Shown here: positions 20,554-28,190 of the stretch, piece after piece
How the letters are laid out: every line of letters begins with the position of its first letter
Numbering within the stretch: the stretch's first letter is position 1
Notes under the pieces: model-generated
What the model was told of the DNA's origin: nothing
Seen by the model: the letters and a program-made list of their open reading frames with translations, nothing else
Database searches by the model: none
Source of the DNA: Castellaniella sp.
Lineage (GTDB): Bacteria; Pseudomonadota; Gammaproteobacteria; Burkholderiales; Burkholderiaceae_B
Length of the DNA: 64,000 bases
Assembly (NCBI GenBank): GCA_019104865.1
Contig: JAHRWZ010000062.1
Location: 1 to 64,000, forward strand
Direction: 5' to 3'
Position numbers and translations under genes: made by a program

Positions 20554-21215
20554 CAGGCTCTCCCGAAACGCTGTTCGGCGTAGTGGCCCAGCACCGACAG
20601 CACCCCGTTGATCAGCATGTAGGCCAGCCCCGCGATCAGGTAGGCCTCCAGCGGTCGGAAGGTGCTGGCCGCGACGTTCTGCGCGGTGCGGGTGATTTCC
20701 GCCACGCCCACCACCGAGATCAGGGCGGATGCCTTGATCAGCAGGATCATTTCATTGATCAGCGACGGTGTGGTCAGCTTCAGCGCCTGGGGGATCTCGA
20801 TGCGGATCAGCGTGTGCGCGGACGACAGGCCCACCATCTGCGCGGCCTCGATCTGGCCGCGCGGGATGCCCAGAAAGCCGCCGCGCAGGATCTCGCCCAG
20901 ATAGGCGCCTTCGCACAGCGAAATGGCGGCAATGGCCGCCACCAGCGGCGACACATTGATCCCCAGGGTGGGCAGGAAGTAGTACGCCAGCATCAGTTGC
21001 ACCAGCAGCGGCACCCCGCGAAACAGGAAGGTGTACAGATTGCCGCAGCGCCGCAGCCATGCCGATGGCGACAGGCAGGCAGTGACGACCAGGACGGCGA
21101 CGACGAAGCCCAGCAGCAGCCCGATCACAGAGACGAAAATCGTCATCTGCGAGGCCTGCAGGATCAGGGGCAGGGCGTGCGTGAAGGTGCTGGCATCGAA
21201 CATGCGGGCTTCCAA
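20553..21215 (-). CDS. Polar amino-acid ABC transporter permease (second subunit)
   Basis: 220-residue permease pairing with the gene product of 19891-20553; equal length suggests an old duplication. Visible are FLFRGVPLLVQLMLAYYFLP and the EAA-type loop EAAQMVGLSSAHTLIRIEIPQAL. Start is Met1 (21215) or Met5. The gene lies 83 bases downstream of the binding-protein gene and overlaps the next by one base. Confidence 0.9.
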   Translation of the reverse strand: MEARMFDASTFTHALPLILQASQMTIFVSVIGLLLGFVVAVLVVTACLSPSAWLRRCGNLYTFLFRGVPLLVQLMLAYYFLPTLGINVSPLVAAIAAISLCEGAYLGEILRGGFLGIPRGQIEAAQMVGLSSAHTLIRIEIPQALKLTTPSLINEMILLIKASALISVVGVAEITRTAQNVAASTFRPLEAYLIAGLAYMLINGVLSVLGHYAEQRFGRA

Positions 21216-21298
21216 AGAAAAGCGGGGCCTGCGCCCCGCGGCGATCGGGCGGTCAGGTCAGGGCGACCGCCCGATGCGACAGGATGGAAACAGACCGG

Positions 21299-22129
21299 TC
21301 AGACGTTGGGGACGAAGTCTGCCGTGGGTACCGGCATTTCCATGCCGAACCATTTTTCCTGCAGCGCCTTCAGGCGGCCATCCTGATGCATGGCCAGGAT
21401 GACCTTGTCGATGGCGGCGATCAGCGAATCGCTGTCGGCGCCCTTGTGGCCCATGAAGGCGAAATAGACTTTTTTCCCGATGCTGGGCTGAACCACCGCG
21501 AACGTGTCGGGGCGTTCCTTTGCGGCCACGGCGATGTTGGTGATCGAATGGCCCACCGCCATGATGCGGCCATTGGCCAGGTCGGCATAGGCCTGGTTGA
21601 AGTCCACGTATTCGCGGATTTCAGGCACGGGTTTCAGGGTCTCGGCATAGGCCTTGGTCTGCGCCAGTTGCGAAGATCCGCGCTGGCTGCCGATGATCTT
21701 GCCCGCCACCTGTTCGGGCTTGGTGAAATCCTTGTTCTTGGCGCTCTTCAGGAAGGCCACGGTGCCGTCGGCGATGGGCAGGGTGAAGTGATAGCGTTCC
21801 TTGCGTGCCTTGGTGACGTTCAGCGGGCCGCCCACCATGTCGAATTTCTTCGCATCCAGGCCCGGCAGCACGCTGGCCCAGGGCAGGTCGATGAAGCGCA
21901 CCTTCACGCCCAGGGCCTTGCCGACCTCGGCGAAGAATTCCTTGTTGAAGCCTTCCTGCTTGCCGTCTTTCAGGAAATCGAACGGCGGGAACTGCATTTC
22001 GGTGCCGACGACCAGTTCACCGGCCTTGTGTACGTCGGCCAGCTGGTCCGCCTGGGCGGGCAGGGTGAACGATGCGGCGGCCAGGCAGCTGCTGGCCAAC
22101 AGCCATTTGAGTGTCGGGGTGATGCGCAT
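21299..22129 (-). CDS. Amino-acid ABC transporter periplasmic binding protein
   Basis: 276-residue SBP_bac_3 family protein. Signal peptide MRITPTLKWLLASSCLAAAS with cleavage probably after AQA; mature protein begins DQLADVHKAGELVVGTEMQFPPFDF. The ATG at 22129 has AAGGAGA just upstream and the hydrophobic signal begins there, whereas the longer upstream frame would run into the promoter. It heads a probable operon: binding protein, two permeases, ATPase, hutU, hutH. The Hut context suggests histidine or urocanate as ligand; the binding pocket cannot be read from sequence alone. Confidence 0.88.
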   Translation of the reverse strand: MRITPTLKWLLASSCLAAASFTLPAQADQLADVHKAGELVVGTEMQFPPFDFLKDGKQEGFNKEFFAEVGKALGVKVRFIDLPWASVLPGLDAKKFDMVGGPLNVTKARKERYHFTLPIADGTVAFLKSAKNKDFTKPEQVAGKIIGSQRGSSQLAQTKAYAETLKPVPEIREYVDFNQAYADLANGRIMAVGHSITNIAVAAKERPDTFAVVQPSIGKKVYFAFMGHKGADSDSLIAAIDKVILAMHQDGRLKALQEKWFGMEMPVPTADFVPNV

Positions 22130-22203
22130 GGTGTGTCTCCTTGGTTGGCGGGACAGCGCGGGCGTGCCCTGATGCCGGAAATGATAGTGGATCTGCACGG
22201 TGT

Positions 22204-22257
22204 CCGGGCTTCTTGAGGCCCGGTAAAAAGTATATACATTTGCGATGGGGTGTCAAT
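22204..22257 (-). promoter_or_regulatory. Promoter cassette of the transporter-hut operon (repeat copy 1)
   Basis: On the minus strand: -35 TTGACA (22251-22256), 16-base spacer, -10 TATACT (22229-22234). The perfect palindrome GTATATAC (22230-22237) overlaps the -10 box, a good position for a HutC-type repressor. Just downstream is a leader hairpin with a CCGGGC/GCCCGG stem (22204-22223). The whole element recurs at 24763-24815 with only three substitutions and a one-base indel. Confidence 0.8.
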
Positions 22258-22321
22258 TACCGAGAGCCAGGCCTGCGCGCGAATCCGCGTGAATTAAGGG
22301 TAAATCCCAGGCGGTGGCAGG

Positions 22322-23464
22322 CTACGCTGCGAGCATCTGCCGGGCGATGATGGTGCGCTGGATCTCGGACGAGCCCTCGTAGATGCGCAGGATCCGGGCG
22401 TCGCGCACGTAGCGCTCCAGCGGCATGTCGCGGGTGTAGCCGTAGCCGCCGTGGATCTGCAGGGCGCGGTCGGTGATGAAGCCGACGGCTTCGGATGCAA
22501 CCAGTTTTGCCATCGCGGATTCCAGGGAAAACCGCTCCCCCGATCCCCGCTTGTGGGTGGCCTGCAGCGTCAATGCCCAGGCGGCTTCCAGGCGCAGCTT
22601 CATGTCGGCCAGCATCCATTGGATGCCTTGCTTCTCGGCCAGCGGTTCGCCGCCGATCAGGCGTTCCCGCGACCAGGACACGGCGGCCGCCAGCGCCGCT
22701 TCCGCAATGCCCAGGCTGGTGGCGGCCACATCCAGGCGGCTGTTGTCCAGCACCTTCATGGCGGTGCGAAACCCGCTACCTTCCTCGCCCAGCCGCTGGG
22801 TCGCGGGCACCCGGCAATCCAGCGCCAGTTCGAAGGCATGGCCGCCCCGGATGCCCATGAGCTTTTCCGGTTGGGATATCTGCAGGCCGGGGGTGCCCTT
22901 GTCCACGACGAAGGCGCTGATGCCCCGGCTGCCCGCCTGGGGGTCGGTCTTGGCGTAGACCACGATGAAATCGGCCTCGCCCGCGTTCGAGATGAAGTGC
23001 TTGACCCCGCTCAGGTGATAGTGGTCGCCGTCGCGCCGCGCGCGGGTGCTCATGTCCGCCGGATTGGACCCGGCCCGGGGCTCGGTCAGGGCGAACGCAC
23101 CCAGGATGCTGCCCTGGGCGGCCCGGGGCAGAAAGCGCGCGCGCAAGGCGTCGTCGCCCCCGATCAGGACCGAGTCGGTCGCCAGGTAGTGGGCGCCGAT
23201 CATTGATGCCGTCGCCGCGCAGCAGCGGGCGATTTCGACGATGGCCAGCACCAGCGCGGTGGGACTGACCCCGGGGCCGCCCCAGCGTTCCGGCAGGTTC
23301 ATGCCCATGACGCCCAGGGCCGACAGCCCGGGCACGTGGCAGGTTGCCGATCGGGCCTGCTCGTCCAGTTCGGCGGCCAGGGGGGCGAGTTCGGCCGCTG
23401 CGTAGCGACCGATGGCCGCGGCGATTTCCAGATCGTCGTCACTGACGCCCAGGCGTGGATTCAT
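22322..23464 (-). CDS. Acyl-CoA dehydrogenase
   Basis: 380-residue FAD-dependent acyl-CoA dehydrogenase that introduces a 2,3-double bond into an acyl-CoA. FAD-binding stretches include FALTEPRAGSNPADMST and KHFISNAGEADF. The C-terminal LQIHGGYGYTRDMPLERYVRDARI and the EGSSEIQR motif, whose first Glu is the usual catalytic base, are present. The start at 23464 (MNPRLGVSDDDLEIA) follows an AACCATC context downstream of GGAGAAC. It lies 34 bases after a family III CoA-transferase gene driven by a HutC-type promoter, so its substrate is probably linked to histidine or urocanate metabolism; the exact acyl group is unknown. Confidence 0.88.
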   Translation of the reverse strand: MNPRLGVSDDDLEIAAAIGRYAAAELAPLAAELDEQARSATCHVPGLSALGVMGMNLPERWGGPGVSPTALVLAIVEIARCCAATASMIGAHYLATDSVLIGGDDALRARFLPRAAQGSILGAFALTEPRAGSNPADMSTRARRDGDHYHLSGVKHFISNAGEADFIVVYAKTDPQAGSRGISAFVVDKGTPGLQISQPEKLMGIRGGHAFELALDCRVPATQRLGEEGSGFRTAMKVLDNSRLDVAATSLGIAEAALAAAVSWSRERLIGGEPLAEKQGIQWMLADMKLRLEAAWALTLQATHKRGSGERFSLESAMAKLVASEAVGFITDRALQIHGGYGYTRDMPLERYVRDARILRIYEGSSEIQRTIIARQMLAA

Positions 23465-23498
23465 GATGGTTCTCCGGTGTATTCCAATCAAGACGGGT

Positions 23499-24710
23499 TT
23501 AGCGCCCGAAGACGCCCAGATCGCGCAGCGCGCTGATTTTGTCCAGGCTCAGCCCCAGCAGATCATGCAGGATCGTGTCGGTGTCGGCGCCCAGATCCGG
23601 CGCCGGGCGCGTCGGGCGCGTTTCCCAGGCGGAAAACCGGATCGGCTGATGGGGCAGCCGCAGACCCGCCAGGTCCGGGTGGGCCACGTCCTGCAGCAGC
23701 TGGCGGGACTGCGCCTGGGCGCTGTCCAGTGCCTGGCGCACCGTCCAGATCGGCGCGGCCGGGATGGCGTTGGCCTCGAAGCGTTCGACCGCCTGGGCCA
23801 CGGTCAGTGCCGCCGCCCAGGATTCGATGGCTTCGCGCAGCAGCGGTTCGTGTTGCGAGCGCTGCTCGTCGCTGGCGAAGCGGGGGTCGCGCGCCAGGTC
23901 GTCGCGGCCGATGACCCGGGCGAACTGCGCAAACAGTTTGTTGTTCAGGATCGCCAGGACGAAATGCCCGTCCTTGGCCTGGTAAGCGCCAAAGGGGGCG
24001 GATAGCGGATGCCGGTTGCCCACCCGGTGGGCGTCCCGGCCGGTGAACAGGTACCGCGCGACGGCGGTGACGGTGAACGACAGCGTGGCATCGAACATCG
24101 CCGCGTCCACGTGGGTGCCCCGGCCGTCGCGGTCGCGGCCGATCAGGGCCGCCAGGGTGCCCCAGGATGCGAACAGGCCGCTCAGCACGTCGGTGATGGC
24201 TTCTCCGACCAGTGTGGGTGGGCCATCCGGGAAACCGGTGGATTCCATGATGCCGCTCATGGCCTGGATGATGATGTCGTAGGCGGGCCGATGCGCGGCC
24301 GGGCCATCCTGTCCGAAACCGGAAATGCTGGTGTAGACCAGGCGCGGGTTCAGCGCGCTGAGCGTGTCGTAGCCGATGCCCAGCTTGTCCGCCACTCCCG
24401 GCCGGAAATTTTCGACCACGATGTCGACTTCGGGGACCAGCTGGTGCACCAGCGCCACCGCGTCGGGCTGTTTCAAGTCGAGCGCCAGGCTTTGTTTGTT
24501 GCGGTTGACGACACTGAACAGCGCGCTGTGGCCGTCGCGCATCGGGCCGATGGCGCGGTAGTCGTCGCCCTGAGGGGGTTCGACCTTGATGATGTGTGCG
24601 CCCAGGTCCCCCAGCAGCGCGGTGCAAAAGGGGCCGGACAGCACCCGGGTGAAATCCAGCACGCGCAGGCCGTCCAGGGGGCCCTTGCTGGTCTGAGTGT
24701 CCTGCGCCAT
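23499..24710 (-). CDS. Family III CoA-transferase (CaiB/BaiF)
   Basis: 403-residue CoA-transferase. The N-terminal GLRVLDFTRVLSGPFCTALLGDLGAHIIKVEPP is diagnostic, and the catalytic aspartate is expected in the AYDIIIQAMSGIM region. These enzymes move CoA between carboxylic acids. The ATG at 24710 has GGAGA six bases upstream, whereas the longer frame would run through the promoter. Its promoter (24763-24815) is a near copy of that of the amino-acid transporter/hut operon. hutC is directly upstream on the same strand. Together with the dehydrogenase gene it could activate and desaturate an imidazole-containing acid (see findings). Confidence 0.88.
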   Translation of the reverse strand: MAQDTQTSKGPLDGLRVLDFTRVLSGPFCTALLGDLGAHIIKVEPPQGDDYRAIGPMRDGHSALFSVVNRNKQSLALDLKQPDAVALVHQLVPEVDIVVENFRPGVADKLGIGYDTLSALNPRLVYTSISGFGQDGPAAHRPAYDIIIQAMSGIMESTGFPDGPPTLVGEAITDVLSGLFASWGTLAALIGRDRDGRGTHVDAAMFDATLSFTVTAVARYLFTGRDAHRVGNRHPLSAPFGAYQAKDGHFVLAILNNKLFAQFARVIGRDDLARDPRFASDEQRSQHEPLLREAIESWAAALTVAQAVERFEANAIPAAPIWTVRQALDSAQAQSRQLLQDVAHPDLAGLRLPHQPIRFSAWETRPTRPAPDLGADTDTILHDLLGLSLDKISALRDLGVFGR

Positions 24711-24762
24711 ATCGTCTCCGTGGTGATCCATCACGGACCCGGGCCGCCTGGCGGCGCCGGTT

Positions 24763-24815
24763 CCGGGCTTCTTGCGGCCCGGTAAAAGTATATACATTTG
24801 CGCTAGGGTGTCAAT
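24763..24815 (-). promoter_or_regulatory. Promoter cassette of the CoA-transferase operon (repeat copy 2)
   Basis: Minus-strand -35 TTGACA (24809-24814), 16-base spacer, -10 TATACT (24787-24792), with the palindrome GTATATAC at 24788-24795 over the -10. A hairpin with the CCGGGC/GCCCGG stem (24763-24782) is in the leader. It is a near copy of 22204-22257. It starts 28 bases beyond the hutC stop, so hutC read-through is also possible. Confidence 0.8.
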
Positions 24816-24842
24816 CGCAGCGTGCCCCGAAGGGCCGGTCCG

Positions 24843-25571
24843 CTATGTCTGCCCTGCGAGCTTGTAGCGATTGCCGGGGTACCACATCACCGCCTGAGAA
24901 GCGAACGCCCCGCCCGAAAATGTCATGCGGTCCAGCACCAGGCAGGGCTGTTCCACCGGGATGTCCAGCGGTTCGGCTACGGTTTTCGGGGGCAGTTTGA
25001 CCTCGATCGTGTAGCGCCCGGAGGGCGCGGGCGCGGCGTGCATCAGGTATTCGTTGGGGGTCGTTTGCGACCAGTCCTGCTGCAGATAATCCGGCAGGCG
25101 CCGGGCGTCGACCACGCGATCTTCCAGCTGGATGGGTTCCGCGTTTTCGTAATGCACGATGATCGAATGAAACAGAGGCGCGCCCACCGGCAGGTGAAAG
25201 CGCTGCGCCTGCGTCGTGGACACCTTGGTTTTTTCCAGCAGCAGCACGTGGCAGGAATGCTGGTGCCCCCGATCGTGGATATCCTGGGCGATGCTGCGGA
25301 TCTCGATTAGGGTGGACGGGATTTTCGCGGGCGCCACATAGGTGCCCGACCCCTGGTAGCGCAGCAGCACCTGGTCCGCCGTCAGTTCGCGCAGGGCGCG
25401 ATGCACCGTCATGCGCGACACACTGAATTGCTTGCACAGCGCCAGTTCGGTGGGGATCAGTTCGCCTTCCGTCCAGGCGCCACCGCGAATCTGTTGAAGG
25501 ACGTAGTCCTTGATGCGCTGGTAGGCGGGCGTCGCCCGCGCGGTGGTCTCGGTCTGGGCCTGGCGGGGCAT
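24843..25571 (-). CDS. hutC: Histidine utilisation repressor HutC (GntR family)
   Basis: 242-residue GntR/HutC-type regulator. N-terminal winged helix-turn-helix, about residues 12-80 (YQRIKDYVLQQIRGGAW, the recognition region FSVSRMTVHRALREL, and GSGTYVA). The C-terminal UTRA effector domain is about residues 95-235. In the hut systems studied, HutC represses until urocanate binds. It lies between its probable targets: the CoA-transferase operon downstream, and the transporter-hut operon further on. The motif AGGACAC lies about nine bases upstream of the ATG. Confidence 0.9.
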   Translation of the reverse strand: MPRQAQTETTARATPAYQRIKDYVLQQIRGGAWTEGELIPTELALCKQFSVSRMTVHRALRELTADQVLLRYQGSGTYVAPAKIPSTLIEIRSIAQDIHDRGHQHSCHVLLLEKTKVSTTQAQRFHLPVGAPLFHSIIVHYENAEPIQLEDRVVDARRLPDYLQQDWSQTTPNEYLMHAAPAPSGRYTIEVKLPPKTVAEPLDIPVEQPCLVLDRMTFSGGAFASQAVMWYPGNRYKLAGQT

Positions 25572-25802
25572 GTCGTGTGTCCTGTTCGTCGGATAGGGCT
25601 ATTCTATGCGACACCGTGCCGCAGCCATGCGGATAAGGGTTATCCCGGGATTATGCGTCAACCTTGAAGCACCTTATAGGGCTTTTCTGATAGCCGCCCG
25701 AAGAGGCGTCCGGTACATTGCTGAAAAACGTCTGAATCGCGCGCGGGCCGTCGGGGCCCCTGGGCGCGGCAGGCACATCAGAATGACATACTGGAGACAA
25801 CC
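25572..25802. promoter_or_regulatory. Divergent intergenic region hutC / NCS2 permease
   Basis: 231 bases between two divergent genes, so both promoters are expected here. A ribosome site (CTGGAGAC, 25791-25798) precedes the permease ATG. No GTATATAC-type operator was seen, so neither hutC autorepression nor HutC control of the permease is evident. -35/-10 boxes are not clear. Confidence 0.4.
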
Positions 25803-27287
25803 ATGAGCCATTCCGTCGCACCGGTCGATGAAGTGCTGCCGCTGGGCAAACTGACCGCGTTGGGCCTGCAGCACGTGCTGGTCATGTACGCCGGCGCGGT
25901 CGCCGTGCCGCTGATCATCGGCCGCGCCCTGAATCTGGACGCCCACGAAGTATCCCTGTTGATCGCCGCCGACCTGTTCGCCTGCGGCATCGCCACCATC
26001 ATCCAGTCATTGGGCGCTACTCAGTGGTTCGGCATCAAACTGCCCGTCATCATGGGCGTCAGCTTCGCCCCCGTCGGGCCCATGATCCACATCGCCCAGG
26101 GCAATCCGGGGCATGAGGGCGCACAACTGCTCTTCGGCACCATCATCGCGGCCGGGATCATCACCATGATCATCGCCCCCTGGGTCAGCCGGCTGCTGCG
26201 GTTCTTTCCGCCCGTCGTCACCGGCACCATCATCGCCATCATCGGCATCACCCTGATGCGCGTCGGGATCAACTGGATCTTCGGCAACCCCTTCGGCCCC
26301 ACGGCCCCGTCCGTCGTCGATCCGAACTACGTCGAATGGCTGAAGAACATCCAGGCCGCCACCGGCGCGCCCGGGTCGCCGCTGCCGGCCGTGCCGAAGG
26401 GGCTGTCGATCGTGCCCACCATCCCCAACCCCAAATACGCCAGCCTGGCCGGGGTGGGTGTGGCCGCCATCGTGCTGCTGTCCATCCTGGTGATCGCCAA
26501 ATTCGCCAAGGGATTCATGGCCAACATCGCCGTGCTGCTGGGCATCGTCGTCGGCGCCGTCGTCACGACCGCCATGGGCATCATGAACTTCGAGAAGGTC
26601 GCCAAGGCCGCCTGGGTGGATGTGGTCCTGCCCTTTCATTTCGGCATGCCCAAATTCGATTTCTGGATGATCCTGACCATGACGCTGGTCATGATCGTGA
26701 TCCTGATCGAATCCACCGGCATGTTCCTGGCCCTGTCCGACATGACGGGTAAGAAGATCGGCCAGAAGGATCTGGCGCGCGGCCTGCGCACCGACGGCCT
26801 GGGCACGCTGATCGGCGGCATCTTCAACACCTTTCCGTATTCCAGCTTTTCCCAGAACGTGGGGCTGGTGGCGGTGACGGGGGTGCGCAGCCGCTATGTC
26901 TGCGTGGCCAGCGGCGTCATTCTGCTGATCCTGGGCCTGCTGCCCAAACTGGCAGCCCTGGTCGAATCGCTGCCCACGGTCGTCCTGGGCGGTGCCGGCA
27001 TCGTCATGTTCGGCATGGTCACGGCCACCGGCATCCGCATCCTGGGCGGGGTGGACTTCAAGGACAATCGCCACAACGCCATGATCGTCGCCATTTCCAT
27101 CGGCATGGGCATGATCCCGGTGGTGGCTCCGCGCTTCATGCAGTGGACCCCGGCCGCCATCCATCCCTTGATCGAGTCCGGCATCCTGCTGACATCCCTG
27201 TCGGCCGTGCTGTTGAACCTGTTCTTCAACGGCGCCTCGCACGACGCCAAGGCCGCCGTCGAGGCCGCGAAGCACGCCGAGGCGTGA
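25803..27287 (+). CDS. NCS2 family purine (xanthine/uric acid type) permease
   Basis: 494-residue inner-membrane transporter with about 14 hydrophobic segments (LGLQHVLVMYAGAVAVPLIIG at the start). The NCS2 signature region FNTFPYSSFSQNVGLVAVTGVRS is at about 341-363. This family imports xanthine, urate or uracil with protons; the SFSQNVG form is typical of the xanthine/urate branch. It is monocistronic and divergent from hutC. I see no purine catabolic gene nearby, so the substrate is assigned by family only. Confidence 0.88.
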   Translation: MSHSVAPVDEVLPLGKLTALGLQHVLVMYAGAVAVPLIIGRALNLDAHEVSLLIAADLFACGIATIIQSLGATQWFGIKLPVIMGVSFAPVGPMIHIAQGNPGHEGAQLLFGTIIAAGIITMIIAPWVSRLLRFFPPVVTGTIIAIIGITLMRVGINWIFGNPFGPTAPSVVDPNYVEWLKNIQAATGAPGSPLPAVPKGLSIVPTIPNPKYASLAGVGVAAIVLLSILVIAKFAKGFMANIAVLLGIVVGAVVTTAMGIMNFEKVAKAAWVDVVLPFHFGMPKFDFWMILTMTLVMIVILIESTGMFLALSDMTGKKIGQKDLARGLRTDGLGTLIGGIFNTFPYSSFSQNVGLVAVTGVRSRYVCVASGVILLILGLLPKLAALVESLPTVVLGGAGIVMFGMVTATGIRILGGVDFKDNRHNAMIVAISIGMGMIPVVAPRFMQWTPAAIHPLIESGILLTSLSAVLLNLFFNGASHDAKAAVEAAKHAEA

Positions 27288-27332
27288 TGGGCTGCTTACA
27301 ATAGGGGATTGCTTCATTTCGGTGGTCTCGCC

Positions 27333-27881
27333 ATGTCCAATTCCCCGGCTGCCTGGTACGTCGCCCACACCAAGCCCCGCCAGGAAGCCACCGCGCGGGA
27401 ACAGCTGCTGCGCCAGGACTTCGAGGTCTATCTGCCGCTATTCAAGGTCTTCAAAAAAATGCGCCCGGCCGCACGGTGCGTGACGACTGCGGTGACCGAC
27501 GCCGCTGCCACGCTGACCGCCCACGAACCCATGTTTCCGCGCTACCTGTTTCTGCGCCCGACGCGGCCCACCCAGTCGCTGTCGGTCGTCCGGTCCACCG
27601 TCGGCGTCAGCCGACTGGTGATGTTTGGCCACCAGCCCGCGCAGCTGGCCGATGCCGCCGTGCAGGCCATCCGCCAGGCCGAAACCCTGCGAGAGACCGC
27701 TGATATCAACCAGATCAGCCCGTTTCAGGCCGGCATGTCCGTGCAGATCCAGGATTCCCCCCTGGCCGGCATCCAGGCCCTGGTGCAGGCGGTGTCCAAA
27801 GACCGCGTCACCCTATTGCTGAACATCCTGGGCCGCCCCCAGACCGTGCAAGTCGAGTTCAGGCAGGTCAGGCCGCTGTAA
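27333..27881 (+). CDS. rfaH: RfaH-like transcription antiterminator (NusG paralogue)
   Basis: 182-residue NusG-family protein. N-terminal NGN domain (AWYVAHTKPRQEATAREQLLRQDFEVYLPL, then EPMFPRYLFLRP) and C-terminal KOW-like domain (ISPFQAGMSVQIQDSPLAGIQALVQAV). RfaH is recruited at ops sequences in leaders of long surface-polysaccharide operons and suppresses polarity. A near-perfect ops (32089-32100) is 4.2 kb downstream in front of the O-antigen operon, which supports RfaH rather than NusG. The ATG at 27333 gives the family N-terminus. It is somewhat longer than E. coli RfaH (162) owing to an insert around residues 45-65. Confidence 0.88.
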   Translation: MSNSPAAWYVAHTKPRQEATAREQLLRQDFEVYLPLFKVFKKMRPAARCVTTAVTDAAATLTAHEPMFPRYLFLRPTRPTQSLSVVRSTVGVSRLVMFGHQPAQLADAAVQAIRQAETLRETADINQISPFQAGMSVQIQDSPLAGIQALVQAVSKDRVTLLLNILGRPQTVQVEFRQVRPL

Positions 27882-27920
27882 TTCGAGGCATTGATTCCGC
27901 TGATGCCACGGCGTCCGCGC

Positions 27921-28061
27921 TCAATGCGTAGCCGGTTCCGTCCCTCGCATCGCCGCCCACCAGATCGCCAGCGACACCACGAAGAACATCACCCCGTTGT
28001 TGTGTCCCAGGATCACCTGCTTCAGGCTGAGTGCGACAAAGGCCGCCGGCAGGCTGGCGCC
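27921..28061 (-). pseudogene. Remnant of an O-antigen ligase 3' end
   Basis: On the minus strand this reads as the C-terminus of a ligase (SLPAAF...QVILGHNNGVMFFVV..., then a variant tail and stop). Bases 27946-28061 match the 3' end of the intact ligase gene (30502-30617) at 110 of 116 positions by eye. Five of the six differences change an amino acid, fitting loss of constraint. The homology stops abruptly at 28061, just before the autotransporter gene. The region 27882-28190 contains nothing else convincing apart from the autotransporter leader. Confidence 0.8.
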
Positions 28062-28190
28062 TAGGTATTGGAATTGATGACCATCAAGAAAAAGTAAAAT
28101 TCAGTAACAACCCTACTGCACAGACATCGGATTTTCCTGGAAAAGATACCTGTCACATTTCGTGACTGATAACTTTGACAGGAGACTTCC

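Noticed and set aside
26007-27368. Long minus-strand open frame of 453 codons opposite the NCS2 permease
   Set aside because: It is rich in His, Asp, Gly and Gln and mirrors the permease codons in antisense. It lacks a ribosome site and any domain. The plus strand encodes a clear transporter.
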